Assembly: GCA_023459355.1 (NCBI GenBank)
Contig: JAEWUM010000049.1
Span: forward strand, 20,653-84,652
Length of the DNA: 64,000 bases
Reading direction: 5' to 3'
From: Bacteroidota bacterium
GTDB taxonomy: Bacteria > Bacteroidota > Bacteroidia > Bacteroidales > Paludibacteraceae
This document shows, one piece after another, positions 17,073 through 26,397 of the stretch. The notes beneath the pieces are model-generated. The model worked only from the letters and a program-made list of their open reading frames with translations, did no database searches and was not told the DNA's origin. Position 1 is the stretch's first letter, and every line of letters begins with the position of its first letter. The position numbers and the translations under genes are program-made.

Positions 17073-18986
17073 TCATTTTATAAATTTATATTGAACCGGT
17101 ATACCGGCATTGAACTTCAAACGTGCGATGTAACTCCCCGAAGGAAACTTTTCCAAAGAAATCTTTTCCTCATTTACAATTATTTGGTTCAGCAACTTTT
17201 GTCCATGTATGGAAAATAACTCCAGTGTAGCTGTTTGTTTTATAACTCCGACATCAAGTGTAGCATTCAAGGTGTTATAAGACATCAATTTGTTTAGCTG
17301 CAAGCCTTCAGTTTCATGTAATGTAGTAATATTAATGGGCGTACCACCATCATCCCACATCATTTCCAAGCCTTCAAATTCAAAAAAGTCAATTCCCCGG
17401 AAAGCTGATTTGGTACCTGCCTGTGCATAAAAATAATACATGGCATCAACCAAATATCCCCAACCTTGAGGATGAAGCGATGTTGAAGCATCGCCATTAT
17501 CACCATAAGTATTCAAACTTGTTTTAACACAAATACTAACACTTGCTGGATAATCAGTTGCACTATCGATAACAGACAAGCCACGTTGCCACACTTTCTC
17601 TCTTGTATCGGTATATATCATCGTGGTTACAAAGTCACAATCCTGCAAAAATTGTGGCGTACTTCCGTACGAAAGAAGACCTGCGTTGTAATTATTCTGA
17701 TACATATAGTGAATGGCTTCATTTATAGCCAATCCATTCAGGTTATTTTTTGCCAGAGAAAGCATATTGTGTGTACGCTGTAGCAGCAGATCGTTTGAGT
17801 TTCCAATTCCATAATTATTATTACTATCCCAGAAATAAGTTAATGATGAAGGTGTATTATCACCTCCTTCCTTAAGTACATGCGGCTCCCAGTCAGCCGA
17901 AACCCCATCAAATCTTTGAGATGCAGTAACTCCGTTATTGAACTGTAATACCTGAGCACAATCCTGCAGTATCAGGTTGTCATCCACAAAATGATTGTAA
18001 TTGGCCAATCGCAACGCCCAAACTTTCAATCCATATTCATGAGCTGAATGATTAAAATTTCGCACCCACTGGTAGCGTATAGCATCAACTCCTGTCAGGG
18101 AACTTGCCGTAGCTGATAAATATACATCTTTAATCCCGAGTAAAGCAATCCGGGCTGCCAGTTTAGCAGGATTGTTGAGATAAGTAGTCATTGAACGACT
18201 GCTATACACATAAACGCCTGAACGATAAGATTCTTCAAACTTTATTGCATCTCGAAAATTCAATGCCCTATCCAGCATTCCTTCTGAGACCTGACCTGTA
18301 ACAGCTAATGCAGTATCCTGCGAAACTGGTTCAACATTTTGCTCTAACACTACATCGTCAATCATAAACAGACTATTCATATTACTACCGTCAATAGTCG
18401 GTGCAGTACATCCATAGAATGCAAAATACAGCTTGTAATCAGTATATACAGCATCTTCGGGGACAGTAAAACTATAAACATGTTTGGTCCAGACCGACCC
18501 ATATGACAATGGTAAGTTGATGGTTTTGGAAGTATCATATATACCACCGGGATGCGGTCCGGCAACATGTGCTATAAACGGTCTCGTACTTGCTTCAAAA
18601 AGACAAACATTCACGAGGGTTGCGGAACCACGGGCGTAAAAAGTCAGTTTGTATTTCGCTCCCTTTGTCAGACTCAATATACTATTGTTATAAAACCTGG
18701 CTCCTCCTGTTGCATGTGTATTGATTAATACAGCAGCATGATTCCCGGTGAATCCGGGTCCCTGAAAAATACTCAGGTTTCCGTTTCCTACATCTCCTTT
18801 CCAGCCGGTTACATCTGTAGCAATGGCTGTTGCTTTCTTGAGGATAAGCTGTGGCGACCCAAAATCTGTCAATCCAGTCCAATCGGTCTCAAAACCTGAA
18901 CTTTCAAGGGTTAACACATCCGAAGCATGCAAATTTTCAACCTGCATGAACAAAATACTCAATAATATAAAAATCGGTATTCTCAT
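17073..18986 (-). CDS. CBM-like + GH18-like protein with C-terminal sorting-type domain (paralogue 3)
   Basis: 637 aa. A signal peptide is followed by a jelly-roll module (about 23-215) shared with the product of the next gene (15429-17036), then the GH18-like barrel (about 232-550) closely matching the lipoprotein encoded at 9086. RFDGVSADWEPH is at 358-369 with D360, S363, D365 and E367. The last 70 residues (LNKLMSYNTLNATLDV to QYKFIK) look like a type IX sorting domain. This is the surface-exposed version of the three GH18-like enzymes and the one most likely to make the first endo cut in the glycan. Confidence 0.65.
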   Translation of the reverse strand: MRIPIFILLSILFMQVENLHASDVLTLESSGFETDWTGLTDFGSPQLILKKATAIATDVTGWKGDVGNGNLSIFQGPGFTGNHAAVLINTHATGGARFYNNSILSLTKGAKYKLTFYARGSATLVNVCLFEASTRPFIAHVAGPHPGGIYDTSKTINLPLSYGSVWTKHVYSFTVPEDAVYTDYKLYFAFYGCTAPTIDGSNMNSLFMIDDVVLEQNVEPVSQDTALAVTGQVSEGMLDRALNFRDAIKFEESYRSGVYVYSSRSMTTYLNNPAKLAARIALLGIKDVYLSATASSLTGVDAIRYQWVRNFNHSAHEYGLKVWALRLANYNHFVDDNLILQDCAQVLQFNNGVTASQRFDGVSADWEPHVLKEGGDNTPSSLTYFWDSNNNYGIGNSNDLLLQRTHNMLSLAKNNLNGLAINEAIHYMYQNNYNAGLLSYGSTPQFLQDCDFVTTMIYTDTREKVWQRGLSVIDSATDYPASVSICVKTSLNTYGDNGDASTSLHPQGWGYLVDAMYYFYAQAGTKSAFRGIDFFEFEGLEMMWDDGGTPINITTLHETEGLQLNKLMSYNTLNATLDVGVIKQTATLELFSIHGQKLLNQIIVNEEKISLEKFPSGSYIARLKFNAGIPVQYKFIK

Positions 18987-19025
18987 GAAATTATTTATCC
19001 GGATAATCCTTACAACCCTATTTTA

Positions 19026-19061
19026 ATTCCTGTCAGGAACTGTTTATGTCCTGACAGGAAT
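19026..19061 (-). terminator. Strong hairpin between Ig-like lipoprotein and GH18-like genes
   Basis: Perfect 13-bp stem ATTCCTGTCAGGA (19026-19038) against TCCTGACAGGAAT (19049-19061) with a 10-nt loop, right after the stop of the gene at 19066. Followed by AATTAAAAT on the minus strand, it could be a partial terminator that keeps the susC-D half more abundant than the enzyme half. Confidence 0.55.
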
Positions 19062-19065
19062 ATTG

Positions 19066-20955
19066 TTACTTCTGAATTTTTACTTTGATATAGAAAGTCG
19101 ATGCTGATTTATCTGCCGGCATATTGTCAAACACATCATAAATAAACATCACATTCTTGGGTTGTCCGTCAATTTGAGCCTGATAACCTATTACCATATT
19201 GGCAGGTACAGGATTCGGGAAAGCTCCCGAGGCAATAACCGGACTCTCAGAGCTACCTGTAAATGTCAATGTTTCAATTTGATCAATAGTTGTTTCGTCA
19301 AAATCAGCACGATTAATAGCCGAAATAGACTTAATAGTGTAATTTGTAGACGTTCCCCAGGTATCCAAACCTGCATTGATTTTGGTATGTCCCGTAAATT
19401 TCGCGGAGCCTCTCGCGTAGGTCATATTGCCGGCACGTACAGCGCCATGACTCGATTGTGTATGGAAAGCCACATCACATTCCATCGGAGCAGCTTTACC
19501 TTCGATATAACTCATTGCTTTCCGGTTCTTGGCGGAGAAGAATGGTCCGGGAAGAGGCCCGGTATCGGATGTGGCTTTGGAATCTTCACCAGCCATTGAC
19601 ATCAATACCCGTGCATAATAATATCCAACATGCACGTCACGGTAAATATTTGTTACCTTACCATTGATATCCACAACCTCAATTCCAACTTTGCGGGTTG
19701 ACTTAGTTGCAGCGAAAGTTGGATTCAACGTGATATTATTACCTGAATAACTTACCGGAATTCTTTGTATAATAGCACCTGTGTTGTCGTATACAACAAA
19801 ATCGACCGATTGATAACCGCTGAGTGTTGAGACGCTACCTGTCAGGGTTATGTTTTGTCCGTCATCAACTCCGTTGAATGCATCAATCGTCTGGTTTAAC
19901 GTTACTGTAGGCGCCGGGGCTGTTTCAACAACCTGAACAGTACATGTAAAGGAAGTTGTCTTATTATTTCCATCTGTTGCCTGTACAATCAGCCCCTGAT
20001 CTTCCATTGTAAGCCTTTCTAACTGAACAGAGAAAGGATAGGAAGCTTGTGTGGGCGACAAATTAACCTCGTTAAGCAACACATTCCCCGAAGTTTTCTT
20101 TCTGAAGAGTTTTACTTGTTTTATTTTAGCTTCGGCAGTAATACTACCTGCTATCGTTACATTTGAAAATTCATTTGCACTGATTGAGGCTCCACCTGTA
20201 AAGACAACTTCCGGACCCGGGATTTCGGTAAACTCAATTTTTAATGTTGCCACTTTAATTTTAGGTTTACTTTGTTCGCCTGCCGAAACATAGACCTTCA
20301 CTGCAGTTGTTTTTGGTTCAAACTGATAACCATCAACACTCAGGTCGACCCGGTAAGATTTATCCTGACCCGAGAACTTAATTGTATCTTTACCTTCAAT
20401 AAGAATGGGAGTCTCAACCCGGTTTACCACTTTCGAAACTGCAAAAGCCATGAGTTCATCTTCACTTGAGGCATTGATCACAATGACTGGCATCGGATCT
20501 CCTTCACGATAACTTACTACTGTCGATTCAATGCCATTTACTCTGAAATTTACAGTAGGTGCATCTCTTAAGGGAATTACCCTGATCGGCAGTGTTGCCG
20601 ACACGATACGACCTGCTTTATCTTTGGCTTCTACTTTAAACCCAACTACATCTTCAGTATATGGAATTAATTTTGAGATAGAAAAGCTATTGACATTTGA
20701 GAAAGAAGTAACCGGACTTTCGTACATTGTTTCTGAAAGTTCAGATTTAATTACATACTGAGTAACACTTGTAAGACCGGCTTCCGCCTGAATTACAGAT
20801 ACTATTTCCGGAACACGGGCTGCATTCAGATCAACCACTATACTGTCGACCATAAAAATAATTCTGGGTTCAGCAAAAGCATCCAGATCGATAGGATCCG
20901 GCTTGCAACCGGCAAATAGTATGACAAATAATAATAAAAATTCTTTTATCTTCAT
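19066..20955 (-). CDS. Surface lipoprotein with Ig-like repeats (SusE/F-position protein)
   Basis: 629 aa. Lipoprotein signal with Cys17 (FAGCKPD). The body is beta-rich with four or so Ig-like units (for example about 30-125, 130-240, 245-345 and 350-445) and a different C-terminal domain. No enzymatic motif can be seen. In Bacteroidota glycan loci, proteins at this place after susD are often surface glycan-binding proteins that hold the polymer near SusC/D. I do not recognise a named family, so the binding role is inferred from position and architecture. Confidence 0.6.
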   Translation of the reverse strand: MKIKEFLLLFVILFAGCKPDPIDLDAFAEPRIIFMVDSIVVDLNAARVPEIVSVIQAEAGLTSVTQYVIKSELSETMYESPVTSFSNVNSFSISKLIPYTEDVVGFKVEAKDKAGRIVSATLPIRVIPLRDAPTVNFRVNGIESTVVSYREGDPMPVIVINASSEDELMAFAVSKVVNRVETPILIEGKDTIKFSGQDKSYRVDLSVDGYQFEPKTTAVKVYVSAGEQSKPKIKVATLKIEFTEIPGPEVVFTGGASISANEFSNVTIAGSITAEAKIKQVKLFRKKTSGNVLLNEVNLSPTQASYPFSVQLERLTMEDQGLIVQATDGNNKTTSFTCTVQVVETAPAPTVTLNQTIDAFNGVDDGQNITLTGSVSTLSGYQSVDFVVYDNTGAIIQRIPVSYSGNNITLNPTFAATKSTRKVGIEVVDINGKVTNIYRDVHVGYYYARVLMSMAGEDSKATSDTGPLPGPFFSAKNRKAMSYIEGKAAPMECDVAFHTQSSHGAVRAGNMTYARGSAKFTGHTKINAGLDTWGTSTNYTIKSISAINRADFDETTIDQIETLTFTGSSESPVIASGAFPNPVPANMVIGYQAQIDGQPKNVMFIYDVFDNMPADKSASTFYIKVKIQK

Positions 20956-20974
20956 GTTGATTAATTTCTATAGA

Positions 20975-21583
20975 TTAGTTAAATGTATTGTTATTAACCG
21001 GTCGTGCATGTCTGTTTAAAACATGGCAAACTGCATTGGTGCACATCAAATTAGAAGTCACAGCATATTTTAGTGAGTTCGTCAGGCTCTGCCATGCCGG
21101 ATCCAGGCCATTTACAATTAATCGAGAATAATTAAATGAATTTCTGTTTTCAAGTTGCAATGTCATGTAGGCATCAGGCGAACGCCATAAGGTCACAACG
21201 GGCGTCGGGTCAAAATTAAGCTGTCCTAATCCATGGTAGTAACCATCGATGATATGATATTTCAGCAAATTCTCCCATTTGGTTTTATTTGTTGGAGTAA
21301 CAGCTCCCAGAATAGCCGTAAGACTGCCCATTGCACTGTTATTCAGCAACAAATAAGTATATTTGGTTGTTGATGAATAATACAGGGTCGTATCGATTCC
21401 ACTTTCCCTTATTGCAGCAGTAAATTCAGAGAATACATCCGGCCGGGATTTAATAAAGTCCCAAACCGTCATATCTACTACATTGCTTTTATTAGCAGGT
21501 GTGTATTCATAATCCTCGGGTATACCCAGACATCCTGAGAACATAAATACGACAATTGTTGATATTAAAAATATATGTTTCAT
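20975..21583 (-). CDS. Fasciclin-like lipoprotein
   Basis: 202 aa lipoprotein (Cys18 in FSGCLG). TVWDFIKSRPDVFSEFTAAIRESGI, YTYLLLNNSAM and LLKYHIIDGYY follow the order of the fasciclin (FAS1) fold, though the usual TVFAPTDEAF box is weak. FAS1 domains mediate adhesion or binding. The gene lies 21 bp after susD and 19 bp before the Ig-like lipoprotein gene, so its product is probably an accessory surface protein of the SusC/D complex. Confidence 0.65.
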   Translation of the reverse strand: MKHIFLISTIVVFMFSGCLGIPEDYEYTPANKSNVVDMTVWDFIKSRPDVFSEFTAAIRESGIDTTLYYSSTTKYTYLLLNNSAMGSLTAILGAVTPTNKTKWENLLKYHIIDGYYHGLGQLNFDPTPVVTLWRSPDAYMTLQLENRNSFNYSRLIVNGLDPAWQSLTNSLKYAVTSNLMCTNAVCHVLNRHARPVNNNTFN

Positions 21584-21604
21584 ATATAGAAGATTTTGCA
21601 GTTA

Positions 21605-23032
21605 TTAATATGGATTCTGATCAATTAAAGGATTTTGATTGATGTGATCCCTGTGGATCGGAAAATAAATCTGATTAGGTTTGATTATCACATTATTTCT
21701 CTCTTCAAGTAAATTTAATCTGTTGCAACGAACCAAATCAAACCAACGTTTACCTTCACCAATAAATTCGCGGTGACGTTCCAATAGAATTGCATCAATC
21801 AATTCATCCTGACTTACAAAATCAGCAGTAAAATACGCTGTATTACCAGCCCGGGTATTGATTCGGTTCAATTGAAAAACAGCTTCACTGAAATTATCAG
21901 TCATCGCCAGTGCTTCTGCATATAATAACACTATATCAGCATATCGATACATTACCAAGTCAACATCCCGTCCGGATGTACCTGAGAAAACAGTAGTGTT
22001 ATACCAGAATTTTCTGTTAAACTTTGAGTTTTGGGTATCAATGCTTTCCCATTGAGTGGTCCCATATCTCATATCAGTATTAGCATTATACAAACTATTC
22101 TTTACATAGTTTGAAACCCATACTTTAGGTTGAGAACTGGCAAAATAACTAACAGCCTGATTAATACCATTACCAAACACTTCGTAGGACATTTTGAATA
22201 CAACTTCCCGTGATACCGGCAGCACCGGATCTTCAATGAAAATTCCTCTCCAATCGTTTTTGAAGTTAGCTTGAGTGGTTGCAATCAAATTCCAGTTATT
22301 GGCATTTAAACCTTTAACTCTTTCATTCATAATTGTGATTACCCTTTCATAACGGTGCATCCAGGAGTTAACATCCATCAGTATGGCACATACTGCAGCC
22401 ACATTCACGCGTGTACGTTTTACAGAAGTCCTGTCTATCATCAAATACGCTTTTTCCAGGTCCACCAGAACAACATTTTCAAGAATATAATTTTTATCTT
22501 CTCTGGGGCGATACATAGCAGGTCCGATTTCTTCAAGAGGTTCTGTATAGAGAGGCACGTCCCCCCAAACTCTTACCGCGTAAAAATAGGCCCACGCCCG
22601 TAAAGTATATGCTTCGGCCAACAGATTGTTCTTCAAAGCAGGAGTCATGGTAATACTCGGTATATATTTGATCGCCGAATTAGCCTGACCGATTACCTGA
22701 TAAAGTTGTGTCCACAAAGTCGCATTGTTGTCATTCAGGATATTATTGAATATCAGTTCTCCCTGATCATAAGCTTCTTTTTCATGCGGCAGAAAACTTT
22801 CTCCCCTGAGTTCACCCCAGTCCCATAAACCACGGGCAAGAGCTGTCGACATAGAAGAATAAATAGCTGCAACTCCCACTTCGGCATCTGTCTGCGATTT
22901 CCAGAAACTATCAGCAGTCAAATCGCTGATTGGTTCCTGCATAAGCAATTCACAGGAGCTTAAGCCCGCAATGAACAGTATTCCGATTATTTTTATTTTA
23001 ATTTTCTTATATATTTTCATGATGGTCAACAT
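21605..23032 (-). CDS. susD: SusD/RagB family outer-membrane glycan-binding lipoprotein
   Basis: 475 aa from ATG 23032; the ATG at 23020 (MKIYKKIKIK) gives a better signal peptide and may be the true start. The lipobox is LSSCELL. Family marks are LMQEPISDLTADSFWKSQTDAEVGVAAIYSSM near the N-terminus, TPR-like helices with EAYTLRAWAYFYAVRVWGDVPLY, and the C-terminal DAILLERHREFIGEGKRWFDLVR. SusD forms the lid on SusC and binds glycan fragments. It starts directly behind the susC stop. Confidence 0.95.
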   Translation of the reverse strand: MLTIMKIYKKIKIKIIGILFIAGLSSCELLMQEPISDLTADSFWKSQTDAEVGVAAIYSSMSTALARGLWDWGELRGESFLPHEKEAYDQGELIFNNILNDNNATLWTQLYQVIGQANSAIKYIPSITMTPALKNNLLAEAYTLRAWAYFYAVRVWGDVPLYTEPLEEIGPAMYRPREDKNYILENVVLVDLEKAYLMIDRTSVKRTRVNVAAVCAILMDVNSWMHRYERVITIMNERVKGLNANNWNLIATTQANFKNDWRGIFIEDPVLPVSREVVFKMSYEVFGNGINQAVSYFASSQPKVWVSNYVKNSLYNANTDMRYGTTQWESIDTQNSKFNRKFWYNTTVFSGTSGRDVDLVMYRYADIVLLYAEALAMTDNFSEAVFQLNRINTRAGNTAYFTADFVSQDELIDAILLERHREFIGEGKRWFDLVRCNRLNLLEERNNVIIKPNQIYFPIHRDHINQNPLIDQNPY

Positions 23033-23033
23033 T

Positions 23034-26000
23034 TTAGAAATTTACATTTAAACCGAAACCAAATTCACGTTTACGGGGATAGCTGTTTTGGTCGATTCCT
23101 AAAGTTAAGGCATCGCCACCGCCCCTGAATTCAGGGTCGTAACCTGAATAATTCGTGAAGGTCAGAAGATTATTTCCATACACATACACATTAACCCCTT
23201 TCAGGAAAACCTTCTCCAATTTCGAACCCGGGATCCGATAAGAAATACGGGCTGATTTTAGTTTAACATAAGAAGCATCTTCAAGAAAAAAATCTGAAGG
23301 AGCCAAGCGGTTGTGTTCACTCTTCTTGGGCACTGGGTAAATAGCATCATCACCCGGTTTAGTCCACATATTTTCAATTGCATAAGGAGTTGGCGTTACA
23401 CCATCAAACTCAAATGAGTTCTGACGAGCCAGTGCATAGTTGTAAATTTGTCCACCCAATGAGTAATAAAACATCATCGATAAAGTCAGATTCTTATAAG
23501 TAAGATTGGTGCTGAATCCTCCGTACAGGAATGGTTGAGCACAACCAATCACTTTTTTGTCATTCAGGTCAATAATCCAGTTTCCGTCAGTATCAGCCAA
23601 ATCCACATCTCCACCTTTCAAAATGTCTCCGTTAGCTGCTTTTTTCTGTTCTACAACTCCTGAATAAGGCTGACTGCCGAGGTAATAGGAGTTTTGAAAC
23701 ACCCCGTTTGAGAACACAGGAGTCAGTCTTTGTCCATCCGGTGTAAACGCATTGGATTCATCGAAAGCGAAAATCCCCTGATACTGATATCCGTAGAATT
23801 CCCCCAGGCGGGCATTAGGTTGTACATAAATTGCGTCATGCATACCACGATAGAAAGGAATATCATCAGCTACCCTGGTAATAATGGTTTTATTATTGGC
23901 AACATTCAGATTAACAGTCCATTTTAAATCCGTTTTATGAATAATATCAAAATCTATTGACCCTTCGATACCTTCATTGGTCATAGCACCCACATTTCTT
24001 CTGGTAGTTTGAAAACCCGATTCTTTAGGCAATTCAACTTTTGCCAGCAACTGATCGGTAAGCTTTTTATAATAGTCAATAGAAATTCTGACTCTATTTT
24101 TGAAGAGCACCAAGTCTACCCCTCCATTATACTGCGTTGTACTCTCCCATCCCAGGTTTCTGTCGGCCAGATTACTGGCAGCAATGCCGGAAGTTCCTTC
24201 GTAAATGAAATTAGGACTGTAAAGTTGCCATGCATCATAGTCTCCGATACGTTGATTTCCGGTAACCCCAAGACTGGCTCTCAACTTACCATCGCTCAGC
24301 ACTTGTCTGGAGAACCGCATGAATTTCTCATCAGAGAATCTCCATCCTACTGAACCGGAAGGAAAAGCGCCCCAGCGATTGTCCTTACCAAATCGAGAAG
24401 AACCATCGTAACGCATATTGAAATTTGCGAGGTATTTTCCTTTATAGCCATAAGTCAGTCGTCCAAAATATGACAACATGGCGCTCCTGGACATGTTGGT
24501 GGATGTATTCCGGGCATCAAAAGAAGAAGCGGCATTCAAAGTATAAATTATATCAGAAGTCATATTCATGCCGAGCATATTTAATCTTTCGACACCCCAA
24601 AAATTAATGCTGTTTCCCAACATGGCCGTTACATCATGATAATCCCCCCAGGTATCGGTATACGTAGCGTAGTTCTCATTTGTAATCTCATAATTGATGA
24701 GTGTCCGGTCGCGCGAACCACTATTCGGTGTGCCAGCTTCTTCTGTTGATAACTGTGTTGAAGATCTCCTCCTTTGGTATCTTTCCTGATAATAATTCAT
24801 CTGAATCGATGAATTGAGTTTTAATTTCTCTGACAATTTCCAGTCGACATATTCATACATGGATGCCCTGTAGGTTTGAGCTTTATTTACATCAGTCATA
24901 GCAACCGCAAGAGGATTACGACGGGCGCTGATATTAGGTATATAAGTACCGTCGGGATTTAAAATCGCCAAATAAGCAGGTTTAACTAATAATGAATTCA
25001 ACACACCATCTTCATCTATTCCATTTTTGGATGAATAAGCAAACTGCACCTTACTTCCAACAGTCAACGATTTGGAAGGCTTATATTCTGTATTAATTCT
25101 GGAGGTAATTCTATCAAAATCACTGTTTACTATAATACCCTTCTCGTTCAAATAGGCTGTGCTCATGTAATAGTTAAAGGTTTCAGAAGCTCCAGAAACA
25201 CTAAAATCAACCTGATCGCGGGTTGCGGGGCGAAACAGAAGGTTCACAATATCCAAATCCTGATTGGTAATATAAGCCAGCGAATCTACGATATTAATCA
25301 GATAGTCACCACCAACCAGATATTGTTTGCGAATATCGTCATAATATCTTCTTTCATCGCCGTTGGCTCTTGGCATGCTGCGTGACAGTGTACTGTAACT
25401 ACGCAAATACCTTACGTCAACCCTGGGACGTGTTCTTTCACCCTTCTTCGTTGTTACCAGAATAACACCATTAGCTGAACGGGAACCGTAAATTGCAGCC
25501 GAAGCCGCATCTTTTAGTACCTCGATACTTTCAATATCATTAGGATTGATATTGTCTACATTATCAAGCGGAACTCCATCCACAACAAAAAGCGGACTGG
25601 CACCTTCATCAAATGTAGAAACTCCACGAATACGAACTTCAGAACCTTCGCCGGGGGCTCCACTACCTGTTACAATTTGCACACCCGATGATTGTCCCTG
25701 TAAAGCATCATAAATACTGATAGGCGTTTTCTCTTCTATGGTTTGCGCAGAAATAGAACTGATGGCTCCAGTGATATCACGCTTTTTCATTGCGCCATAC
25801 CCTATTACCATAACCTCTTCCAGTTGCTTAATAGATTCTTTCAAGGTTACATTGATGTAAGCCTGATTATTGACAGGCATCCTCAATGTTGTAAATCCGG
25901 TATAAGAAAATTCCAATGAATTTTTACCTGCGGGCACAGCGATTGTATACTTCCCGTTCAGGTCAGTTATGGTTCCCACATTGGTGTCGATAACTTTTAC

Positions 26001-26123
26001 CGTAACACCTATCAACGGATCATTGTTTTGATCAGACACAATTCCCGACACACGTATTTGTGCCTGAATAATTGCCGTGGCAAAAACAAAGATAAAAAGA
26101 AAAAAAAGTTTGTGTTTTCGCAT
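23034..26123 (-). CDS. susC: SusC/RagA family TonB-dependent glycan transporter
   Basis: 1029 aa. Signal peptide, then a carboxypeptidase-like regulatory domain (about 22-105, VSGIVSDQNNDPLIGVTV), then a TonB-box/plug region with GYGAMKKRDITGAISS and SIEVLKDAASAAIYGSRSANGVILVTTKKG, then a beta-barrel ending in KREFGFGLNVNF with a terminal aromatic. It imports oligosaccharides across the outer membrane with energy from TonB. As the first gene of a roughly 17-kb same-strand operon it defines the locus. No NQAD-type or signal-transduction (STN) domain is seen, in keeping with control by an HTCS rather than by a sigma/anti-sigma pair. Confidence 0.97.
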   Translation of the reverse strand: MRKHKLFFLFIFVFATAIIQAQIRVSGIVSDQNNDPLIGVTVKVIDTNVGTITDLNGKYTIAVPAGKNSLEFSYTGFTTLRMPVNNQAYINVTLKESIKQLEEVMVIGYGAMKKRDITGAISSISAQTIEEKTPISIYDALQGQSSGVQIVTGSGAPGEGSEVRIRGVSTFDEGASPLFVVDGVPLDNVDNINPNDIESIEVLKDAASAAIYGSRSANGVILVTTKKGERTRPRVDVRYLRSYSTLSRSMPRANGDERRYYDDIRKQYLVGGDYLINIVDSLAYITNQDLDIVNLLFRPATRDQVDFSVSGASETFNYYMSTAYLNEKGIIVNSDFDRITSRINTEYKPSKSLTVGSKVQFAYSSKNGIDEDGVLNSLLVKPAYLAILNPDGTYIPNISARRNPLAVAMTDVNKAQTYRASMYEYVDWKLSEKLKLNSSIQMNYYQERYQRRRSSTQLSTEEAGTPNSGSRDRTLINYEITNENYATYTDTWGDYHDVTAMLGNSINFWGVERLNMLGMNMTSDIIYTLNAASSFDARNTSTNMSRSAMLSYFGRLTYGYKGKYLANFNMRYDGSSRFGKDNRWGAFPSGSVGWRFSDEKFMRFSRQVLSDGKLRASLGVTGNQRIGDYDAWQLYSPNFIYEGTSGIAASNLADRNLGWESTTQYNGGVDLVLFKNRVRISIDYYKKLTDQLLAKVELPKESGFQTTRRNVGAMTNEGIEGSIDFDIIHKTDLKWTVNLNVANNKTIITRVADDIPFYRGMHDAIYVQPNARLGEFYGYQYQGIFAFDESNAFTPDGQRLTPVFSNGVFQNSYYLGSQPYSGVVEQKKAANGDILKGGDVDLADTDGNWIIDLNDKKVIGCAQPFLYGGFSTNLTYKNLTLSMMFYYSLGGQIYNYALARQNSFEFDGVTPTPYAIENMWTKPGDDAIYPVPKKSEHNRLAPSDFFLEDASYVKLKSARISYRIPGSKLEKVFLKGVNVYVYGNNLLTFTNYSGYDPEFRGGGDALTLGIDQNSYPRKREFGFGLNVNF

Positions 26124-26221
26124 AAAATCAGTTTTTTCAGTTAATTTGAGTTGTTATTATTATGTATTTATTGTAACTCTTATTATATTGATAAAATTGT
26201 CATCACATTTATTCTTGTTTG

Positions 26222-26286
26222 CAAAGATATACAGGTAAAAAAATAAGCTGTATCAGTTTGGGACATATAAATGTCAAAATGAGTCA
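26222..26286 (-). promoter_or_regulatory. Predicted susC promoter with TGTA/TGTC-type upstream motifs
   Basis: Minus strand: -7 box TATCTTTG at 26229-26222, giving a leader of about 90 nt before the susC start at 26123. From 26249 the plus strand reads TGTATCAGTTTGGGACAT and, 23 bp on, TGTCAAAATGAGTCA, loosely like the dyads of the GH32 promoters and at nearly the same distance from the -7 box (20 versus 22 bp). The operator assignment is weak. Confidence 0.45.
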
Positions 26287-26321
26287 AAAACCACCGGAAC
26301 ATCGCTGGTTGAAATTAACAC

Positions 26322-26361
26322 ACAAAAAACGACCGTCTGTTACTTTTTACAGGCGGTCGTT
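26322..26361 (-). terminator. Rho-independent terminator after the methyltransferase-like gene
   Basis: Stem AACGACCG (26328-26335) with CGGTCGTT (26354-26361), extended by CTGT/ACAG, followed on the minus strand by a run of six T. It isolates the susC promoter from the upstream gene. Confidence 0.8.
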
Positions 26362-26397
26362 GCAAATAAGCTTTGAAACTCAAAAATAAATCACAGG

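Noticed and set aside
4974..26123. Signs of a mobile element (transposase, integrase) around the PUL
   Set aside because: No transposase or integrase frame is present and base composition looks like the flanks.
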